Shown: positions 42,984 through 56,434, numbered from the stretch's first letter. The stretch is 64,000 nucleotides of DNA from JASLEW01 sp035544875 (GCA_035544875.1 DASZZP010000021.1:248001-312000), one strand, 5' to 3'. Made by a program: numbers and translations. Notes: a model not told the origin generated them from the letters alone.

Positions 42984-44072
42984 ATGAACTCTGCCTCTCC
43001 CATTCCCCGGCTCTTGCCCGCGCTGCTGCTGCTGGCGCCAGCGCTGGTGGCGGGCGCCAGGTTGGCGCCAGGGCGGCCGTCGCGGCAGGCGCCGCCGGCA
43101 CTACAGCCGCCGCAGCAGCAACAGGCGGCGCCCGAAGGGCGGGCGCCGGTTCCGCAGCCGGGGCCCCAGCCGGCTCCCCAGCTCCCGCCGCCGGCGGCGG
43201 CCATTCCCACTCCGGCGCCCGATTCGGCGGCCGACGTCCAGACGCTGCTCGACCGGGTCAGCTTCTCGCCCGGCGTCATCGACGGCGGCTGGGGGCAGAA
43301 TTCGCGCAAGGCGATTGCCGGCTTTCAGGAGGCCCATGATCTGCCGGTCACCGGCGAGGTCGACTCCGTCACCTGGCAGAACCTGCTGGCAGCCAGCGGC
43401 GGCCAGGCGTGGGCCCAATACGCGATTACCCCCGCGGACGAGAAAGGTCCCTTCTTCGAGATCCCCGACAAGATCGAGGAGCTGGCAAAGCTGCCGGCTC
43501 TCGGCAATCGCTCGTTGGCCGAGATGCTCGGCGGACGGTTCCATACCACCGAGAAGCTGCTGCGGGAGCGCAATCCCGGCGCACGCTTCGTCACCGGCGA
43601 GACGCTCCTGGTGCCGAACGTGCGGACGGTGGCCGAGGGGCCGGTCCGGGGAGAGGCGGGCGGTGCGGTGCGAATCGTGGTCTCGAAGTCGAAGCTCACC
43701 CTGACCGTCGACAACGGCGACGATCTGCTCTTCTCGGGTCCGGTCTCGGCAGGCAGCGAGCACGATTCGCTGCCGATCGGCGAATGGCGGGTCCGCGGCA
43801 TCATCAGAAACCCCGCCTTCTTCTACAACCCGGCGCTATTCTGGGATGCCGATCCCTCCCACGCCAAGGCCAAGCTGCCTCCCGGACCCAACAACCCGGT
43901 CGGGCTGGTCTGGATCGACCTCAGCAAGGAGCACTACGGCATCCATGGCACGCCGAATCCGGCAAAGATCGGCACCACCTTCTCGCGCGGCTGCGTCAGG
44001 CTCACCAACTGGGATGCGCTGACCGTAGCGGCGCTGATCAAGCCGGGAACACCCGTCCTCTTCGAGCCATGA
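42984..44072 (+). CDS. L,D-transpeptidase with peptidoglycan-binding domain, paralogue 2
   Basis: A 362-residue periplasmic enzyme with the same architecture as the protein at 9704-10699: signal peptide (LLPALLLLAPALVAGA), Pro/Gln-rich linker (about 35-75), PG_binding_1 (FSPGVIDGGWGQNSRKAIA), LysM-like segment (LLRERNPGARFVTGETLLV) and YkuD domain (KEHYGIHGTPNPAKIG). The catalytic motif reads SRGCVRLTN (Cys337) where the paralogue has SHGC; both forms occur in active family members. Its stop overlaps the ATG of the M23 peptidase (ATGA), so the two wall enzymes are translationally coupled. Confidence 0.92.
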   Translation: MNSASPIPRLLPALLLLAPALVAGARLAPGRPSRQAPPALQPPQQQQAAPEGRAPVPQPGPQPAPQLPPPAAAIPTPAPDSAADVQTLLDRVSFSPGVIDGGWGQNSRKAIAGFQEAHDLPVTGEVDSVTWQNLLAASGGQAWAQYAITPADEKGPFFEIPDKIEELAKLPALGNRSLAEMLGGRFHTTEKLLRERNPGARFVTGETLLVPNVRTVAEGPVRGEAGGAVRIVVSKSKLTLTVDNGDDLLFSGPVSAGSEHDSLPIGEWRVRGIIRNPAFFYNPALFWDADPSHAKAKLPPGPNNPVGLVWIDLSKEHYGIHGTPNPAKIGTTFSRGCVRLTNWDALTVAALIKPGTPVLFEP

Positions 44073-44905
44073 GACCGTCAGCCAGGCGAGAGCGCCGCGG
44101 AGGGTCGCTGCTGCTGGCTGGTCTGGGCGGCTTCGCGCTCGGCGCCGCCACCGTGCTGCTCATCGTCTGGGTGTATGGCGCAAGGCGCAGCAGCGGCGGC
44201 GCGGCCGGCGGGCCTGGAGGAGTGGCTGCGAATCCCACCTTCTCCCCCCCGCTTTCGCCCGGCCCGCGGGTGCCCGGCGCGCCTCCGGGCGCAAGCGGCG
44301 CGGCGCCCGGAGGCGTGGGCGCTCCGCCCGCGCCCGGCGGTGGCCCTGAGCTCCAAGGCGGGGGATCCCGACCTGCCGGGAGTGCCGGCCAGCCCGGCAC
44401 TCCGATTGAAGGCGCCAGGACCGGCGCCGTGGCTACCGCCGTACCGCCCGGGAGCGACCTGGAAGAGCTGCAGCGGCGCCGGCTGCTGCTGCCGGTGCAG
44501 GGGGTGCCGCGCGAGCAGCTCCGAGACTCTTTCACGGAGGCGCGCGGCAACGGGCGCTCGCACGAGGCCCTCGACATCATGGCGCCGCGCTCCAGCCCGG
44601 TTCTCGCGGTCGAGGACGGACGGATCGCCAAGCTCTTCTATAGCCGCCAGGGCGGCAACACCCTCTACCAGTTCGACCCGAGCGAGACCTACGCCTATTA
44701 CTACGCTCATCTCGAGCGCTACGCCGATGGACTGCACGACGGCGACCCGCTGCGCCGCGGCCAAATCATCGGCTACGTCGGCACCACTGGCAACGCCCCT
44801 CCGGGAGCCCCCCACCTGCACTTCGCGATCTTCCACCTCAGCCCCGACAAGCACTGGTGGCAGGGCACGGCGCTCGACCCCTTCCCGGTTTTCAAGCAGC
44901 CCTGA
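44069..44905 (+). CDS. M23/LytM-type peptidoglycan endopeptidase, membrane anchored
   Basis: A 278-residue protein: one transmembrane helix (LLLAGLGGFALGAATVLLIVWVYG), a long Pro/Gly-rich periplasmic linker (about 45-130) and an M23 domain with zinc ligands in H165-E-A-L-D169 and H249-L-H251 plus the family motif GYVGTTGNA. All ligands needed for catalysis are present, so it should cut peptide crossbridges rather than be a degenerate activator. The start is the ATG overlapping the L,D-transpeptidase stop; the open frame extends further upstream but in another gene. The linker contains a partial dispersed repeat at 44363-44400. Confidence 0.88.
   Translation: MRPSARRERRGGSLLLAGLGGFALGAATVLLIVWVYGARRSSGGAAGGPGGVAANPTFSPPLSPGPRVPGAPPGASGAAPGGVGAPPAPGGGPELQGGGSRPAGSAGQPGTPIEGARTGAVATAVPPGSDLEELQRRRLLLPVQGVPREQLRDSFTEARGNGRSHEALDIMAPRSSPVLAVEDGRIAKLFYSRQGGNTLYQFDPSETYAYYYAHLERYADGLHDGDPLRRGQIIGYVGTTGNAPPGAPHLHFAIFHLSPDKHWWQGTALDPFPVFKQP
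44363..44400 (+). repeat. Partial dispersed palindromic repeat, copy D (in coding sequence)
   Basis: TCCCGACCTGCCGGGAGTGC matches the core of copies A-C and shares a 20-nt stretch with copy E at 63502. It is translated as GSRPAGSAGQPGTP in the M23 linker, the same frame as in copies A and C. Confidence 0.55.
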
Positions 44906-44939
44906 GCCGTGCGGCTCTAAGTACGCGCCGGCAGCGCCG

Positions 44940-45983
44940 TCAGTGGTGGCCGTCGCCGTATTTCTTCTCGCCCGCTTCGATGCGCAGGGCGAGGCGGTTC
45001 TGGGGGGGCGGCAGAGGGCAGGTGGCGAATGCGCTGAAGGCGCAGGGCGGATTGTAGGCCTTGTTGAAGTCGACCACGACCTTGCCGTCCTTCGGCGCAG
45101 GAGTGTTGAGGAAGCGGCCGGCGCCGTAGCTCTCGCGGCCATTGGTCTGGTCGGCGAAGATCAGGAACAGGCTGCCGTCGTCGGACTCGGTGAGCGCGTC
45201 GAGGCGATAGGTCTTGCCCTCATGCTCGAACACCACGACTCCGGGCGAGGGCTGGTCTTCGGTCGTCCCCAGCACGTTGGCAATGGGAATCTTCTTCGGC
45301 GGCTGATGAGGCTCGAAGCGGGCCACGACCCGCCAGCGCCCGTCGATGGGAAAGCTCTCGATGCCATGAAATGCGGCAAGGGCCGGGCTCTGGCTGTCTT
45401 TGACCCGCACGCCCAGCCGGTCGCCGCGCTTGATCAGATAGAAGCTGAGCGAACCAAGCTTGAGGACGGTTGTTGGCCCCTTGGCGTCGCTGGCCAAGGC
45501 CAGCGTGGCGACCTGCTTGCCGTCGTGCTGCACACCGGCGCCCGGCTCGGCTCGCAGCTCGACGTCGTTGCCATGGCGGACCAGGACGCCCGCCACGGCC
45601 GGCGCCTTGCCCTGCGGCAAGATCACCACGTTGCCCGGGTCGCTGCCGAAGCGATTCTCGCCTTCGTGGAGCCAGAACAGGCCGACCAGGGTGAACCAGC
45701 CGTTGTCCTTCTTGAGGCCGGCGAGGCGCTCCGCCCGCCAGCCCTCGATCTCCTTGCGATGAAGGGCCTCGTCCGGCGCGACGGAAGCGGTCGGAGCGGT
45801 GGGCTCGGCGGGCGCGAAATGGACGACCGTGACGCTGGACGGAGCGCTCCCGGCGGGGGCACCGCTCCCGGCAGGAGCGCTGGCGGCAGCGAACGCGGCG
45901 GCTGGGACCACGCCCAGCAGAGCGATCCAGCCGGCGGTGGCACCGCGGCGGCGAGGTGAGCTGGCGAGGGCGGAGGTGCGCAT
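44940..45983 (-). CDS. DUF1684 family exported protein
   Basis: A 347-residue protein with a signal peptide (WIALLGVVPAAAFAAASA), an Ala/Pro/Ser-rich linker and a DUF1684 domain from about residue 75: EIEGWRAERLAGLKKDNGWF, LVGLFWLHEGENRFG, RFLNTPAPKDGKVVVDFNKA and YNPPCAFSAFATCPLPP, the last being the family's most conserved block. The domain has an all-beta look; biochemical function is not known. ATG 45983 has AAGGAG 8 nt upstream. It is convergent with the M23 gene and divergent from the hydrolase gene. Confidence 0.9.
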   Translation of the reverse strand: MRTSALASSPRRRGATAGWIALLGVVPAAAFAAASAPAGSGAPAGSAPSSVTVVHFAPAEPTAPTASVAPDEALHRKEIEGWRAERLAGLKKDNGWFTLVGLFWLHEGENRFGSDPGNVVILPQGKAPAVAGVLVRHGNDVELRAEPGAGVQHDGKQVATLALASDAKGPTTVLKLGSLSFYLIKRGDRLGVRVKDSQSPALAAFHGIESFPIDGRWRVVARFEPHQPPKKIPIANVLGTTEDQPSPGVVVFEHEGKTYRLDALTESDDGSLFLIFADQTNGRESYGAGRFLNTPAPKDGKVVVDFNKAYNPPCAFSAFATCPLPPPQNRLALRIEAGEKKYGDGHH

Positions 45984-46231
45984 GGCTTCGGCTCCTTGCG
46001 GTCGTCTGCGATCGTACCCCACCCCCGGCGGCCGGACCAGCTTTGTCCTCATCTAGAGCAGGCCAACGGGAGCCGTCGCGGCGGCGGCCGCCGCCGCCGC
46101 GGCGAGGCGGCGGTCAATGGTCGCGAAGCGCTCGGCGCGGACGAACGGGGCGAGGCTGAAGTCGGAAGAGGCTGGCGCTTGAAGTGCGGTATCGTCTGCG
46201 GAACGTGGAACCTTGCCGCCGAGGAGCATCG

Positions 46232-47173
46232 ATGCACAGTTGTGCCTGGTCTATCTCCCGCCTCGCCACCAGCTTTTCAGCCGCCGCGCTGGCGGCGATC
46301 GCGGTCCTCGGCTGCCACGGCCAGAACGGGGTGCCGGCGCGGGTGAGCGGCATGGCGGCGGCGCGAGCCCGCCACCACGACGCGGTGGACGCCACGGTCG
46401 CCTCGTCCGACGGCGTTCCGATCCGCTACCACACCGAAGGAGAAGGCGCGTCGGCGCTGGTCTTCGTGCACGGCTGGGGGTGTGATCGCAGCCACTGGAC
46501 GGAGCAGGTCGCTCACTTTTCGGCCGATCACCTGGCGGTGAGCCTCGATCTCGCCGGGCACGGCGACTCCGGCAAGGACCGCAAGAGCTGGACGCTCCAG
46601 GCGTGCGGCGAGGACGTACGGGCGGTAGTGCTGGCGCTCGACCTGCGCCGGGTGGTGCTCGTCGGCCACTCGATGGGCGGCGCAGTGATCCTCGAGGCGG
46701 CCCGCCTCATGCCCGAGCGGGTGATCGGGCTGGTCGGCGTGGATACCTTTCACAACGTCGAGCGGCGCATCGATCCGGCCCAGGCGGAGGCGCTCGTCTC
46801 GCGCTGGGACAAGGACTTCGCCGGCACTGCCAAAGAGATGGTCGCGATGCTGCTGCCCAAGGTGCCCGATCCGACCTTCAAGGCGAGGATCGAAGCGCAG
46901 ATGGCAGCCGCGCCGCCCGATATTGCTCTTCCCCTGCTGCGCGCCCAGCTCGCCTACGATCTGGCCACGGCCTTCGAGCGCGTGCATGCCCCCATCCGGG
47001 TCATCAACACGACCTCCCCGACCGACGTCGAAGCCGGCCACCGCCACTGCCCCGGCTTCGCGGCCGTCGACCTTTCTCCCCTCGGCCTCGGCCACTTCCC
47101 GATGATCACCGCCCCAGCCCTCTTCGACGAGAAGCTGGCCGAGGTCTTACGTGGCCTCGAGACCGCGCTCTGA
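46232..47173 (+). CDS. Alpha/beta hydrolase, probable lipoprotein
   Basis: A 313-residue serine hydrolase. The N-terminus carries a lipobox-like end (AIAVLGC, Cys28), so it is probably anchored in the periplasm. The hydrolase core shows the oxyanion loop VFVHGWGCDRSHW, nucleophile elbow GHSMGG (Ser147) and a late His in GLGHFPM; the acid is probably the Asp in SPTDVEAG. ATG 46232 has GAGGAG 6 nt upstream and gives the signal; an earlier in-frame start at 46184 lacks support. Substrate unknown. It is convergent with the helicase gene, separated by tandem hairpin repeats. Confidence 0.88.
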   Translation: MHSCAWSISRLATSFSAAALAAIAVLGCHGQNGVPARVSGMAAARARHHDAVDATVASSDGVPIRYHTEGEGASALVFVHGWGCDRSHWTEQVAHFSADHLAVSLDLAGHGDSGKDRKSWTLQACGEDVRAVVLALDLRRVVLVGHSMGGAVILEAARLMPERVIGLVGVDTFHNVERRIDPAQAEALVSRWDKDFAGTAKEMVAMLLPKVPDPTFKARIEAQMAAAPPDIALPLLRAQLAYDLATAFERVHAPIRVINTTSPTDVEAGHRHCPGFAAVDLSPLGLGHFPMITAPALFDEKLAEVLRGLETAL

Positions 47174-47229
47174 TCGGAACGGCTGGGTCCCGACCCAGCC
47201 TGTCGATCGGAACGGCCGGGTTCCGACCC
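47172..47229. repeat. Two tandem hairpin repeats between convergent genes
   Basis: GATCGGAACGGCTGGGTCCC and GATCGGAACGGCCGGGTTCC are 33 nt apart and each continues with GACCC. The first folds GGCTGGGT against ACCCAGCC, the second CGGAAC against GTTCCG. They may serve as a bidirectional terminator, though no T-run is present. Confidence 0.6.
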
Positions 47230-47241
47230 CCTCGCGCGGCG

Positions 47242-51909
<4,668 letters not shown>

Positions 51910-52029
51910 TCCGATCCGCAAGGTAAAGCGCGTTGGCGGCGCCCGACATTCCGCCAGGCCCCGTCCTCAACAACTTACGCTATATTACCGCCATGGAACG
52001 GCTCTCGTCAAGGCTGGTAAGGACGACAG

Positions 52030-52896
52030 TCACACTCTCGCCGGCATCGCCGCGACGGGCGAGTCGAGCCGGCGGTGGAGGCGGACGGGGATGGCCCGGC
52101 GCACGCGCTGCACGCGCTCGAGGTCGATCTCGGCGAGCGCCAGTCCAGGGCCGTCGGAGGCCGTGGCCAGGACAAGCCCCCAGGGGTCGACGATCATGGC
52201 ATGGCCGTAGCTCTCCCGCAGCCCGCCGTCGTCATGACGCCCGTGCTGAGCGGCGGCGATCAGGTAGCACTGGTTCTCGATGGCGCGGGCGCGCAACAGC
52301 GGCTCCCAGTGGTCCTTGCCGGTCGCCAGGGTGAACGCCGAGGGCACGGTCAGGACGTCGGCCCCCTGATCTGCCAGCCGGCGATAGAGCTCCGGAAAAC
52401 GCAGGTCATAGCAGATCGACAGGCCGATCCGCCCGCAGGCGGTCTCGACCACGACCGTCCCCTTTTCAGGATCATCGGGATCGCCCGGCTTGCAGGTGGC
52501 GGACTCGTTGAAGCCTACGCCTCCGGGGATGTCGACGTCGAACAGGTGGAGCTTGCGATAGACGCCGAGAATGGACCCATCGGGGCCAAAGAGGACACTG
52601 GTGTTATAGCAGCGCGCCGCCTCGTCGCTGCGCTCGTTGAACGATCCGAGAAGCAGGTAGATGCCGAGCCGCCAGGCGAGGATTCCGAAGCGGCCGGCGG
52701 TCGGACCGTCGAGCGGCTCGGCGCGCCGCACCTTCTCCTCGTGGGGGCCGAGGAAGTTGGTGTTCTCGGGAGTGGCCGCGAAACGGGCGCCGTAGCGGGC
52801 GGCCCGGGCGATCAGCTCGCTCGCGCCAGCCCAGTTGGCGGCTTCGTCCGAGCTCGAGGTGAGCTGGACGGCCGCCGCAACGAATGTGGCGCACAT
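52030..52896 (-). CDS. Carbon-nitrogen hydrolase, Nit1/Nit2-type omega-amidase
   Basis: A 288-residue nitrilase-superfamily amidase. The Glu-Lys-Cys triad is Glu44 (TPENTNF), Lys115 (VYRKLHLFD) and Cys162 (ICYDLRFPEL). The loop KLHLFDVDIPGG and the ending pattern GHAMIVDPWG fit the Nit/omega-amidase branch that hydrolyses deaminated glutathione or alpha-ketoglutaramate, a metabolite-repair role. ATG 52896 is chosen for its fit to the family start (ATFVAAAVQLTS); its ribosome site is weak, and a longer frame to 52956 exists. It lies 120 nt upstream of lhr on the same strand and is divergent from the glycosyltransferase operon. Confidence 0.9.
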   Translation of the reverse strand: MCATFVAAAVQLTSSSDEAANWAGASELIARAARYGARFAATPENTNFLGPHEEKVRRAEPLDGPTAGRFGILAWRLGIYLLLGSFNERSDEAARCYNTSVLFGPDGSILGVYRKLHLFDVDIPGGVGFNESATCKPGDPDDPEKGTVVVETACGRIGLSICYDLRFPELYRRLADQGADVLTVPSAFTLATGKDHWEPLLRARAIENQCYLIAAAQHGRHDDGGLRESYGHAMIVDPWGLVLATASDGPGLALAEIDLERVQRVRRAIPVRLHRRLDSPVAAMPARV

Positions 52897-52994
52897 GAGG
52901 TACTCTTGTAGCACACTCCTGACCGGCGTGTGACCGCACCGCCACCTACCCGTCACGACCTGGTGCGATCCTGCCGACAGAGGTAGAGCGCGCT

Positions 52995-54245
52995 TTGGAG
53001 ACTCTCGCTACCCTGCTCCTCATCCCACTAGCGCTCATCGGGGCGGCGTCGGTGCTGACCACTCTGCTCGCCGATGGCGGCGCCCTCTACCTCCTCTCCC
53101 GGCGCTCACGAGCCGTCGCCGCTCGCCGCGACGGCGGGCCCAGCTTCTCGCTGCCGCCGATCTCGGTGCTCAAGCCGCTCAAGGGGGTCGACGAGGGCCT
53201 GTTCGAAAACCTCGCCTCGCTGGCCGGCCAGCAGTACCCGGAGCTCGAGCTGGTGCTGGGGGTCGAGGACCCGCACGATCCGGCGCTCGAGGTCGCGCGC
53301 GCCGTCGCGCGGGAATTCCCCGAGGCCGCGATCACCCTGGTCGCCGGCGCCGCCGCCCTGGGCTGCAACCCCAAGGTCACACTCCTGGCAGCGCTCGCCC
53401 GGCACGCCCGACACGAGCTGCTGCTGATCTCCGACTCCAACGTCCGTGCCCGCCCGGACTACTTGCGGGCGATGGCCGCCGAGCTGGCCGACGAGCGGGT
53501 CGGGCTGGTCTTCTCCGTGCTGGCAGGAACGGGCGAGGCGAGCCTCGGAGCGCTGTTCGAGAACCTCCACCTGAACTCCTTCGTAGCCGCCTCGGTCTGT
53601 GTCGCCCAGGTCATCGGCCACCCCTGCGTGGTCGGAAAATCGATGCTCTTCCGCCGCGGCGACCTCGCAGCCGCCGGCGGCTTCGCGGCCGTGCGCGACG
53701 TCCTGGCCGAGGATTACGTCCTCGGGCGCCGCTTCGCCGAGCGCGGGTGGCAGGTGGCGCTGTCGGCGCACGTCCTGCCGGTCATCCACCAGCAGCGCAC
53801 GGTGCGCGAGTTCCTCGACCGCCACCTGCGCTGGGCACAGATGCGCCGCCGCCTGTCGCCGGCCTTCTTCGGCGAGCCGCTGCTCAACCCGGTGCCCTGG
53901 ATGCTCGGCGTCGCGGTCCTCGCGGCGGCGCTCGCGCGGCCGGCGATCGTTCTCGCCGCCCTCCTGGGCTGCGCCCTCAAAGTAGCTGCCGACGCCTGGC
54001 TCGCCCGCCGCCTGCGCGGCACGGCGCTGCCGGTGCGCGCCCTGCTGGCGATCCCGCTCAAGGACCTGCTCATCGCGGCCGTCTGGCTGGTGGGGGCTTT
54101 CCGGCGCACCGTTAGCTGGCGCGACAATCGCTTGCGGATCGGCCGCGGCAGCCTGCTGTCGCCGCTCGCGGCGCCGCCGCCGGCGCCCGCATCTGAGGCC
54201 CAGCGGTCGCAGGGGGCGCTCGAGACGCACGAGGCCCCGGCATGA
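52995..54245 (+). CDS. GT21-type glycosyltransferase (ceramide glucosyltransferase/HpnI-like)
   Basis: A 416-residue membrane glycosyltransferase. An N-terminal helix (TLLLIPLALIGAASVLTTLL) is followed by the GT-A domain with D1 (VEDPHDP), D2 (ISDSNVRARPDY), D3 (AEDYVLGRRF) and the RHLRWAQMRR motif, equivalent to (Q/R)xxRW of ceramide glucosyltransferases and HpnI; three C-terminal helices follow. It should transfer a sugar from a nucleotide sugar to a lipid such as ceramide, diacylglycerol or a hopanoid. Its stop overlaps the ATG of the PAP2 gene (ATGA), and a second glycosyltransferase follows, so this is a lipid-glycosylation operon. Confidence 0.9.
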   Translation: METLATLLLIPLALIGAASVLTTLLADGGALYLLSRRSRAVAARRDGGPSFSLPPISVLKPLKGVDEGLFENLASLAGQQYPELELVLGVEDPHDPALEVARAVAREFPEAAITLVAGAAALGCNPKVTLLAALARHARHELLLISDSNVRARPDYLRAMAAELADERVGLVFSVLAGTGEASLGALFENLHLNSFVAASVCVAQVIGHPCVVGKSMLFRRGDLAAAGGFAAVRDVLAEDYVLGRRFAERGWQVALSAHVLPVIHQQRTVREFLDRHLRWAQMRRRLSPAFFGEPLLNPVPWMLGVAVLAAALARPAIVLAALLGCALKVAADAWLARRLRGTALPVRALLAIPLKDLLIAAVWLVGAFRRTVSWRDNRLRIGRGSLLSPLAAPPPAPASEAQRSQGALETHEAPA

Positions 54246-54847
54246 GCGGCGGCTTGCGCAGCGCGCGCCAGGAGACCTGGAAATGGGTGGTCGCGATCGA
54301 CCAGGCCATCCTGCTCGCGGTCCGCCGCTGGGAATCGACGATGATGACCCGGCTGATGCGGATCCTGACCCGCATGGGCGATCCCGCTGCCTGGGTGGTC
54401 GTCGGACTGGCGCTGGGCGCCGTGGCGGGACCGCGCTACCTCTGGTTGCTGGGGACCGGGGCGGGCCTGGCGGTGGCAGGCTCGCAGGTGCTCAAGCGGC
54501 TCTTCTGCCGGCCGCGGCCGTCTTTCGGCATGGGCGGCTTCGCCGTCCTGGCCGAGATCCCTGACGCGTTTTCCTTTCCTTCCGGCCACACCGCAGCGGC
54601 CTTCGGAGTCGCGGTAGCGCTGGCGGGCGAGGGCAGCGGCCTCGCCCTGCTGACGCTGGTCCTGGCCTTCGGCATCGCGGTGTCGCGTATCTACCTGGGC
54701 GCCCACTACCCGCTGGACGTCGCCGCGGGGGTCCTGGTGGGCGCCGCGGCAGGTCTGGTCGCCCGCTTGCTGGTCGACGGCTTCCACCTGCTAGTGCTCC
54801 TGGGTTACGCTGGGTTCACCCTGGTCCCGTTCGGCTTCGGCGCCTGA
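54242..54847 (+). CDS. PAP2-family membrane phosphatase
   Basis: A 201-residue integral membrane lipid phosphatase. The three PAP2 signatures are complete: KRLFCRPRP (85-93), PSGHT (113-117) and SRIYLGAHYPLDV (148-160). It has five or six hydrophobic helices. It should remove phosphate from a lipid phosphate (phosphatidate, undecaprenyl-PP or similar) on the outer face of the inner membrane. Placed between two glycosyltransferases and translationally coupled to the first, it may prepare the lipid acceptor (for example diacylglycerol) for glycosylation; that is inference. Confidence 0.92.
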   Translation: MSGGLRSARQETWKWVVAIDQAILLAVRRWESTMMTRLMRILTRMGDPAAWVVVGLALGAVAGPRYLWLLGTGAGLAVAGSQVLKRLFCRPRPSFGMGGFAVLAEIPDAFSFPSGHTAAAFGVAVALAGEGSGLALLTLVLAFGIAVSRIYLGAHYPLDVAAGVLVGAAAGLVARLLVDGFHLLVLLGYAGFTLVPFGFGA

Positions 54848-54875
54848 TGGTCTGATGCTCTGATGCTCTGACCAC
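54844..54875 (+). repeat. 8-nt tandem repeat after the PAP2 stop
   Basis: CTGATGGT, CTGATGCT twice and CTGACCAC lie directly on and after the stop codon, in non-coding DNA. The unit is 8 nt, unlike the 9-nt units found inside genes. Confidence 0.7.
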
Positions 54876-54882
54876 CGCCGCG

Positions 54883-56397
54883 GTGCCGGGCCCGCGCGGA
54901 CCTAACTCAGGTGCCACCTCGCTGCCCGTGGACCGATCGCCGCTGCCCCGCGCACCGCTCTCCAGCCGCCCGCCGCCGGGCGAGGTAGGTATCTCCGCGC
55001 TGGCTCCCGCGGCTTCACCGCCGCAGCCCGCCCCCCTGGCGCACCCGGCCCTGCTGCCTCCAACGCTACTTGCCGATCGTCTTCCCGTGGTGGCGGCCGT
55101 CGAGATGGGCTTCGGCCACTTGCGGGCCGGCCACGCTCTTGCCACGGCGCTGGGCACGGAGCTCGTGCGTCTCGATCAGCCGCCGCTCGCCGGTCCCGAA
55201 GAACAACGCCTCTGGCGGACCACCCGGCGCCTCTACGAGGTCACCGCGCGGGTCTCGCAGCTGCCGATTGCCGGCGCGCCGCTGCGCGCGCTGCTCGACA
55301 GCCTGACGTCGATCCCACACCTCTACCCGAAGCGCGACCTGTCGGCTCCGACCCTGCAGGCGCGATCGCTCGACCGGCTGATCCGCAAGGGGCTGGGGCG
55401 CGGTCTCATGGCCCACCTGGAAGCGACCGGCGCCCCCCTGCTCACGACTTTCTTTGCCGCCGCGGTGCTGGCCGACGAACAGGGATGGGAGCGGACCTAC
55501 TGCGTGGTGACCGACGTCGATCTCAACCGGGTCTGGGTGCCGCTCGCGCCGGCGCGCAGCCGGATCGTCTACCTGACGCCGAGCCGCCGGGCCCTCGACC
55601 GGCTGCGGGCCTACGGCGTGCCGCGCGCCCAGATCGAGTACACCGGCTTCCCGCTCCCGGCGGAGCTGTTGGGGGGGCCGGCGCTGGATACGCTGCGGCG
55701 CAACCTCGCCGCCAGGCTGGTGCGCCTCGATCGCCACGCGGTGTTCCGCGGCCAGGCGCGCGGCGAGATCCAGCAGTTCCTCGGCGAGGAGCTACCCGCC
55801 GATCAGCAGGGGCGGGCGCCGCTCGCGACCTTCACGGTGGGCGGCGCCGGCGCGCAAGCCAGGCTGGCCCGGGCGCTGCTGCGCAGCCTGGCGCCGCTGG
55901 TCGCCGAGCGGCGACTGCGGCTCTGCCTGGCGGCCGGAGTGCGGCCGGAGATCGCTGCCCGCTTCCGCAGGTGGGTCGAGGAGGCTGGGCTCGAGGAGCG
56001 CCTGGGCGACGGCGTGACCATCTTCCAGGCCGAGAGCCTGGAGAGCTACTTTCCGTCCTTCAACAGCCTCCTCGCCGAGACCGATATCCTATGGACCAAG
56101 CCGAGCGAGATGACGTTCTTCGGCGCCCTGGGCATCCCGCTGGTCTTCTCGCAGCCGGTCGGCATTCACGAGCGCTACAACCGGCGCTGGGCGATCGAGA
56201 ACGGCGCCGGGCTCAAGCAACGCGACCCGCGCTTTGCCGGCGACTGGCTCCGCGAGTGGCTGTCCGAGGGGACGCTGGCCGCTGCCGCCTGGTCCGGCTT
56301 CATGCGCCTGCCGAAGTTCGGCCTCTTCCAGATCCTCGAGCGGATGGCCGGCGTCCCGCAGCCGGCCGCCGCGCACGGCAAGCCCGGGCCGGCCTGA
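54883..56397 (+). CDS. GT-B glycosyltransferase, MurG/MGDG-synthase-like
   Basis: A protein of up to 504 residues with a two-domain GT-B layout. The acceptor-side motif MGFGHLRAGHALA (about 74-86) resembles the G-x-G-H motif of MurG and monogalactosyldiacylglycerol synthases; the donor side holds TFTVGGAGAQARLAR and TKPSEMTFFGALGIPLVFSQ. The first 65 residues are Pro/Ala-rich and probably not structured; GTG 54883 is the first possible codon and a later unrecognised start is possible. Together with the GT21 and PAP2 genes immediately upstream it suggests stepwise glycolipid synthesis. The exact sugar and lipid cannot be read from the sequence. Confidence 0.75.
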   Translation: MPGPRGPNSGATSLPVDRSPLPRAPLSSRPPPGEVGISALAPAASPPQPAPLAHPALLPPTLLADRLPVVAAVEMGFGHLRAGHALATALGTELVRLDQPPLAGPEEQRLWRTTRRLYEVTARVSQLPIAGAPLRALLDSLTSIPHLYPKRDLSAPTLQARSLDRLIRKGLGRGLMAHLEATGAPLLTTFFAAAVLADEQGWERTYCVVTDVDLNRVWVPLAPARSRIVYLTPSRRALDRLRAYGVPRAQIEYTGFPLPAELLGGPALDTLRRNLAARLVRLDRHAVFRGQARGEIQQFLGEELPADQQGRAPLATFTVGGAGAQARLARALLRSLAPLVAERRLRLCLAAGVRPEIAARFRRWVEEAGLEERLGDGVTIFQAESLESYFPSFNSLLAETDILWTKPSEMTFFGALGIPLVFSQPVGIHERYNRRWAIENGAGLKQRDPRFAGDWLREWLSEGTLAAAAWSGFMRLPKFGLFQILERMAGVPQPAAAHGKPGPA

Positions 56398-56434
56398 GCG
56401 GCGGCGGGCCACCAGCTTCGACCGCTATCGACCG

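Noticed and set aside
43992..43994. SRGC instead of SHGC taken as an inactive L,D-transpeptidase
   Set aside because: Both tetrads occur in working YkuD enzymes and the catalytic Cys and upstream HGT motif are intact.
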